DNA of 17,840 nt from positions 1-17,840 of the forward strand of contig CAJKSU010000036.1 of the NCBI GenBank assembly GCA_905202605.1, written 5' to 3'. Position 1 is the first letter of the stretch. The number at the start of each line of letters is the position of its first letter. The DNA comes from an uncultured Eubacteriales bacterium (GTDB lineage Bacteria; Bacillota; Clostridia; Oscillospirales; Oscillospiraceae). Positions 14,555 to 17,840 of this stretch are shown piece after piece. Under the pieces are notes generated by a model. That model worked only from the letters and a program-made list of their open reading frames with translations. It was not told the DNA's origin and made no database searches. The translations under genes were made by a program, and so were the position numbers.

Positions 14555-16516
14555 TCAAAGTCGGGTAGCGGCGGCATAGGCCATGCGCATGCACTTCTGT
14601 ACGTTCCCCGGTGTTTTGCAGTCACCCACCAGGAAGAAATCATTGGCAGAGCCATAGAAGCTCAGAGCAAATTCCGTATCCGCGGCACGACCGCCGGAGA
14701 TGACCACGTTGTCAGCGGGCAGTTCACAGAGCACTCCAGCCTTGTCCCGGTAGATGACGCCGGTGTCCGTAACGCTTTCGATCTGGACGTTCGTAAGGAA
14801 GTGAAAATTCTTCTCCCGGAGCCAGCGTTCCTCGAACATCTCCCGGTAATGGGTGCAGGTTGCGTCCGGGGCGACCTGATCCTGACGGGTCAGAAGGGTG
14901 ACATGGTGACCGCACTCCGCCAGATAAAGTCCGGTTTCCGCACCGATCTCGCCGCCGCCGACTACGACGATGTTCTTGCCAAGCTCCTCCTCGTGACCGT
15001 ATACCGCAATGGGCATGACCACCTTTTTGCTGTCCGCACCGGGGATGTTCAGATTCTTCGGCTCCGCCCCGATGGCGACGATCACCGCATCATAGCCCTC
15101 GGCGGCAATAACGGCGGGGGTCGCTTCGGTCCCCAGCTTGAGGGTGATATTGGCCTTTAAGACCTGACGGATCATGTAGTCCTTGAAGTTCCGCAGGGGC
15201 CACTTGAACTCCGGATAGTCCGCATGGAGAAGCTGACCGCCCAATTGGACGCTTTTTTCATAGAGGGTGACCCGATGTCCCCGGCGGGAGGCCTCCAGCG
15301 TGGCTTCCATTCCGGCGATGCCGCCGCCTACCACGGCGACCTTCTTCGGGCAGACGGCGGGGGAAACCATCTTGTCCAGCCGGTCGGCGATGCCCATGGT
15401 GGGATTACCGGAACAGACAAAAATCCATGGGCCTTTTTCATAGGGGACATGGCACTTGGCACAGCGCTGGCAGGGAACAATGTCTTCCGGACGATCCTCA
15501 TAGATCTTTATGCCGTAATTGGAATCGCAGATGAACTGCCGTCCGATGGCGACCATGTCCAGCATGCCTTCGGCAATGAACCGCTCGTTATAGCGCGGAT
15601 TGCCATAGCCTCCGGCCGCTGCCACCACCAGCTCTGCACCGCTCTCTTTTACCTTTTTCGCCACGTGGAGGGTGATCGGCTCGCTTTCGCAGGAGTTAAA
15701 GCCGGTGGGATGGACGGGGTTGATGTTGCCGCCCCGAATCTGGAGAATGTCCACGATTCCTTCAGCGGCCTTGGCAAAGGAAACCGTGTCCTCGGCGGTA
15801 ATGCCGCCCGGCTCCTCCTCGCCCGCGATCCAAAGGTCAATGAGAAAGTCCTTTCCGCAGGCGGTCTTGATGGCGCGGCACATATCCAGCGCCAGCTTTC
15901 CGCGTCCTACGGCATCGCCGCCGTATTCATCGGTGCGGTCATTGGTCAGGGGGGAGAAGAATTTGGACAGGCCGATGTGCATGAATTCCCGGTAGCTCAT
16001 TTGCAGGGAGATCATATCAAAGCCAAGCTGCTGAAAGTAAAGGGCCTTCTTGACAGCAAGGTCGATCATATCCTGCATCATGGTTTGAGTGATCTCCGAA
16101 ACCTTTTCCACCGGGCTGAACCACATGGGAAACGGCTTGTCCATGGAGGGCTTTGGCTGGAAATTCGACATCTCCAGAGGCATCAGGTAGATGGAGGCCA
16201 GAGAATCGTAGAAGTGGATGCAGTCCACCAGCTTGCACACATAGGTTTCATTGGACGGATCGGAGTAGTCGAACATGGGGAAATGGCTGGCAGTTCCTCC
16301 GGCCTTGCGCTGGTCGGTGTCGTCCCATGCGCCAAAGGCAACAATGGCGGCGCCGTTTCTGGCAATGTTGGATACATGGTGGATGATGGCCTCGGAGGGA
16401 TACGGCTCCGAGCCTTGCAGATAGTGGGGCAGCGCCTGAGGGGCGATCATTCTGGATTTTAAAATATGACTTCCGATCTGAATCGGAGACAGCAGGTGCT
16501 GAAATTGTCTGCTCAT
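14555..16516 (-). CDS. OYE-A: FadH/BaiCD-type flavin and iron-sulfur enoate reductase, first operon gene
   Basis: A 653-residue protein. The start at 16516 is set by AAAGGAG 6 nt upstream; the longer open frame to 16642 would run through the promoter and encodes an implausible N-terminus. The FMN barrel spans about 1-340 with RTDEYGG. The iron-sulfur cysteines are C349, C352, C355 and C368. The FAD motif GGGIAG is at 397-402, and a complete second motif GGGEIG at 520-525 makes this one of two copies with a normal NAD(P)H site. The active-site stretch reads S-Y-R-E-F (174-178) with an apparent three-residue insertion before the conserved SPLTN; the Asn position is Arg. H269 aligns with the candidate proton donors of the paralogs. 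As first gene behind the strong promoter it is probably the most highly expressed. Reduction of an unsaturated substrate is the best guess. Confidence 0.88.
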   Translation of the reverse strand: MSRQFQHLLSPIQIGSHILKSRMIAPQALPHYLQGSEPYPSEAIIHHVSNIARNGAAIVAFGAWDDTDQRKAGGTASHFPMFDYSDPSNETYVCKLVDCIHFYDSLASIYLMPLEMSNFQPKPSMDKPFPMWFSPVEKVSEITQTMMQDMIDLAVKKALYFQQLGFDMISLQMSYREFMHIGLSKFFSPLTNDRTDEYGGDAVGRGKLALDMCRAIKTACGKDFLIDLWIAGEEEPGGITAEDTVSFAKAAEGIVDILQIRGGNINPVHPTGFNSCESEPITLHVAKKVKESGAELVVAAAGGYGNPRYNERFIAEGMLDMVAIGRQFICDSNYGIKIYEDRPEDIVPCQRCAKCHVPYEKGPWIFVCSGNPTMGIADRLDKMVSPAVCPKKVAVVGGGIAGMEATLEASRRGHRVTLYEKSVQLGGQLLHADYPEFKWPLRNFKDYMIRQVLKANITLKLGTEATPAVIAAEGYDAVIVAIGAEPKNLNIPGADSKKVVMPIAVYGHEEELGKNIVVVGGGEIGAETGLYLAECGHHVTLLTRQDQVAPDATCTHYREMFEERWLREKNFHFLTNVQIESVTDTGVIYRDKAGVLCELPADNVVISGGRAADTEFALSFYGSANDFFLVGDCKTPGNVQKCMRMAYAAATRL

Positions 16517-16522
16517 AGATAG

Positions 16523-16529
16523 CTCCTTT
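16523..16529 (-). promoter_or_regulatory. Ribosome binding site that sets the OYE-A start
   Basis: AAAGGAG on the minus strand is 6 nt before the ATG at 16516. It decides for the 653-residue form. Confidence 0.75.
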
Positions 16530-16533
16530 CTGT

Positions 16534-16564
16534 GTGAGGACTGGGGCGAACGCAGCGTTCTCAC
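16534..16564 (-). promoter_or_regulatory. 5' leader stem-loop of the reductase operon
   Basis: Between the predicted transcription start (about 16570) and the OYE-A ribosome binding site, an inner palindrome GAACG-CAG-CGTTC (16548-16560) is flanked by GTGAG (16534-16538) and CTCAC (16560-16564), the latter sharing one base with the inner arm. It could fold in the leader RNA or be an operator just downstream of the start. The role is speculative. Confidence 0.35.
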
Positions 16565-16576
16565 GGGTGTGCTTCT

Positions 16577-16606
16577 AGTATATCGGACGGGGAAAAATGC
16601 TGTCAA
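16577..16606 (-). promoter_or_regulatory. Near-consensus sigma-A promoter of the reductase operon
   Basis: On the minus strand a perfect -35 TTGACA (16601-16606) and a -10 TATACT (16577-16582) are 18 bp apart. The transcription start would be near 16570, giving a leader of roughly 54 nt before OYE-A. It lies 26 bp from the end of a long inverted repeat, a layout fitting control by the adjacent LysR protein. Confidence 0.8.
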
Positions 16607-16624
16607 GAATGGCACAAAAACTAT

Positions 16625-16685
16625 AAAAAAGCACCAAAACATTTGAATTTATCGGAGTTTTCCGAACATTTCAAATGTTTTGGTG
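16625..16685 (-). terminator. lysR terminator with nested dyad, possible operator
   Basis: Perfect 16-bp arms, CACCAAAACATTTGAA (16632-16647) and TTCAAATGTTTTGGTG (16670-16685), enclose a 22-bp spacer that itself carries TCGGA-N4-TCCGA-like halves (16652-16656 and 16661-16665). On the minus strand the stem ends in C then six T (16625-16630), so it fits a Rho-independent terminator for lysR. The promoter-near arm lies at about -62 to -77 of the predicted operon start, where LysR-type regulators usually bind, so a double role is possible. Confidence 0.7.
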
Positions 16686-16758
16686 TAAAAATTATTCGCA
16701 AAAAAATACGGCATAACAAAAGTGTATGAACGTATTGGAAATTGGTATCAGGAAAAAG

Positions 16759-17685
16759 CTACATATAGGGATCCGCTGCGTGGGCAGAGTATTCCTTGCC
16801 CGGATCGCCCTCTGCCCGCATGACCATGTCCGTGAAGTACTCCCGTGCTTCGTTGGAATTTGCACTTGCCCAGGCCAGCACCAGACTGGGATCACGGAAT
16901 TGAACCAGCGGAATTTTGACGATGCCCTCGATGGGAAGAATGCTCCTGCGGTCCGCAATGGTGACGCTCAGCCCGGCCTTGACCCATTGGAGACAGGCAT
17001 GGTAGGAGGGAGTTTCCTTGAGCTTGGGCAGCACCTCACAGTGCTGGAACCACTCATTCACGGAGCGGATGGACATGTCGTCCTCAGTCTCTGTGACAAT
17101 GCTCAGGGTGTCATATTGCAGGTCCCGTGCGGTGAGCCGCTTTTTGTTGTTGCGGGGGTAGCCCTTTCGGGCGATGAGATAGTCCTCGGTCTTCTCGATG
17201 ATCCGATATTCGATGTCATTGCGCTGCTCTACGTCGAATTTTCGGGTAAAGATCAGATCCAGCCTTCCGTCATAGAGCCGGGACACCAGCTCCTCATAGC
17301 CAAAGGAGAACAGCGCCACCTCGATGTTCGGGTGATCCTGCTGCATTTCCCGGAGCGGGGCGGACAGCAGATCCTCCACGGCAATCCCGTCCAGAATGCC
17401 GACCCGCAGCATGGAGGTGAGGTTGGTCGCCGCAGCTTTTGCCTTGGTTACCGCACCTTTGTATTTGAGAAAGATGGTGTTCAGTTCCTCCTCCATCACC
17501 CGCCCCGACGGCGTAAGCTGGAGACTGCGGTTATTGCGGTCAAAGAGCTTCACCCCCAGCTCATCCTCCATCATGATAATCTGGCGGCTCAGCGCAGGCT
17601 GAGAGACGTACAGAAGATTTGCGGCCTTGGTAAAGCTAAGACATTTTGCAACGGTCAGAAAGTAATTGATCTGTGTAAAGTTCAT
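16759..17685 (-). CDS. LysR-type transcriptional regulator
   Basis: A 308-residue protein, the normal length of the family. The winged helix-turn-helix is at about 1-60: MNFTQINYFLTVAK, then SFTKAANLLYVSQPALSRQI with the recognition helix, and the LTPSG wing. A linker helix runs to about 90. The effector-binding domain (about 92-290) begins LRVGILDGI and includes GRLDLIFTR and a GLSVTIADR segment. Start 17685 is supported by GGAGGG closely upstream; the longer open frame to 17805 adds 40 residues not typical of the family. It is transcribed in the same direction as the reductase operon and lies directly upstream of its promoter, rather than divergently as is common. It probably activates the operon in response to the substrate or a product, and may regulate itself. 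The effector cannot be predicted. Confidence 0.92.
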   Translation of the reverse strand: MNFTQINYFLTVAKCLSFTKAANLLYVSQPALSRQIIMMEDELGVKLFDRNNRSLQLTPSGRVMEEELNTIFLKYKGAVTKAKAAATNLTSMLRVGILDGIAVEDLLSAPLREMQQDHPNIEVALFSFGYEELVSRLYDGRLDLIFTRKFDVEQRNDIEYRIIEKTEDYLIARKGYPRNNKKRLTARDLQYDTLSIVTETEDDMSIRSVNEWFQHCEVLPKLKETPSYHACLQWVKAGLSVTIADRRSILPIEGIVKIPLVQFRDPSLVLAWASANSNEAREYFTDMVMRAEGDPGKEYSAHAADPYM

Positions 17686-17691
17686 GTTTCG

Positions 17692-17697
17692 CCCTCC
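17692..17697 (-). promoter_or_regulatory. Ribosome binding site that sets the lysR start
   Basis: GGAGGG on the minus strand is 6 nt before the ATG at 17685 and selects the start that gives the standard LysR N terminus. Confidence 0.75.
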
Positions 17698-17716
17698 AAA
17701 TGCTGTTTTCTTCATC

Positions 17717-17745
17717 ATAATACAAAAGCATGGGGAGATGCAAGT
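17717..17745 (-). promoter_or_regulatory. Weak promoter candidate for lysR
   Basis: On the minus strand TATTAT (17717-17722) makes a fair -10, but the -35 is poor: ACTTGC at 17 bp or TTGCAT at 15 bp. The 155 bp upstream of lysR to the window edge contain no convincing gene. Confidence 0.3.
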
Positions 17746-17840
17746 CACAATTTTCGGACGAAGGAGTGAAACGCCCTGTGAGAAAACGAATTCCGGCATG
17801 GCCACAGCGCATGAGCATCCCTCAGCTCAGCTGCCGAAAG

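Noticed and set aside
15224..16462. Long plus-strand open frame opposite OYE-A, and a similar one opposite the LysR gene (16726-17769)
   Set aside because: Both mirror well-supported minus-strand proteins and show no motif of their own.
4316..16516. Idea that this is a bile-acid 7-dehydroxylation (bai) operon
   Set aside because: OYE plus SDR genes resemble baiCD, baiH and baiA, but there is no CoA ligase, dehydratase, CoA transferase or transporter gene, and the SDR lacks its catalytic residues.
16517..16642. N-terminal extension of OYE-A as a signal or membrane segment
   Set aside because: The upstream frame is hydrophobic but covers the promoter and leader; the ribosome binding site at 16523-16529 places the start at 16516.
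16632..16685. Inverted repeat as the end of an insertion sequence
   Set aside because: The arms lie 22 bp apart with no transposase or target duplication; the T-run and position after lysR explain it as a terminator.

Overview
The window looks like a chromosomal piece of an anaerobic Gram-positive gut bacterium of the Clostridia, most likely Oscillospiraceae-like. This is inferred from strong AAAGGAG-type ribosome binding sites, lipoprotein and signal-peptide style, moderately high GC coding with AT-rich intergenic spacers, and gene families typical of that group (TPM proteins, DUF5067-like extracellular proteins, FadH/BaiCD-type flavo-iron-sulfur reductases). No rRNA, tRNA, CRISPR array, transposase or phage gene was seen.

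Region 1 (1-4010, plus strand) is a tight three-gene unit: the 3' part of a modular extracellular protein with two DUF5067-like domains; a membrane-anchored protein with two N-terminal zinc ribbons; and a secreted, membrane-anchored protein with two TPM-type domains. The last two are 13 bp apart. The unit probably acts at the cell envelope, but its substrate is unknown. It converges on region 2 at a perfect bidirectional terminator (4175-4219).

Region 2 (4316-17685, all minus strand) is the striking part. In transcription order it holds a LysR regulator, a long inverted repeat/terminator, a near-consensus promoter, and then OYE-A (14555-16516), OYE-B (12410-14449), an SDR-fold protein (11651-12394), OYE-C (9737-11644), a lipoprotein solute-binding protein (7965-9707), an internal terminator, a beta-helix protein (6488-7894), a second promoter candidate, and OYE-D (4316-6409). 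The four OYE proteins are divergent paralogs with the 2,4-dienoyl-CoA reductase layout: FMN TIM barrel, 4Fe-4S cysteines, FAD domain and NAD(P)H domain. Their classical substrate-binding motif is rewritten in every copy, and two copies have a degenerate dinucleotide-binding motif. The SDR-fold protein has lost all four canonical catalytic residues.

Inference: this is a LysR-controlled locus for reduction of an unsaturated or alpha,beta-enone compound (steroid, bile-acid, plant phenolic or similar). A surface lipoprotein may sense or capture the substrate, and several reductases may work in sequence or as heteromeric partners. The pairing of OYE enzymes with an SDR recalls the bai operon (BaiCD, BaiH, BaiA). 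However, no CoA ligase, dehydratase, CoA transferase or transporter permease is present here, so it is not a bai operon. The substrate cannot be read from the sequence.
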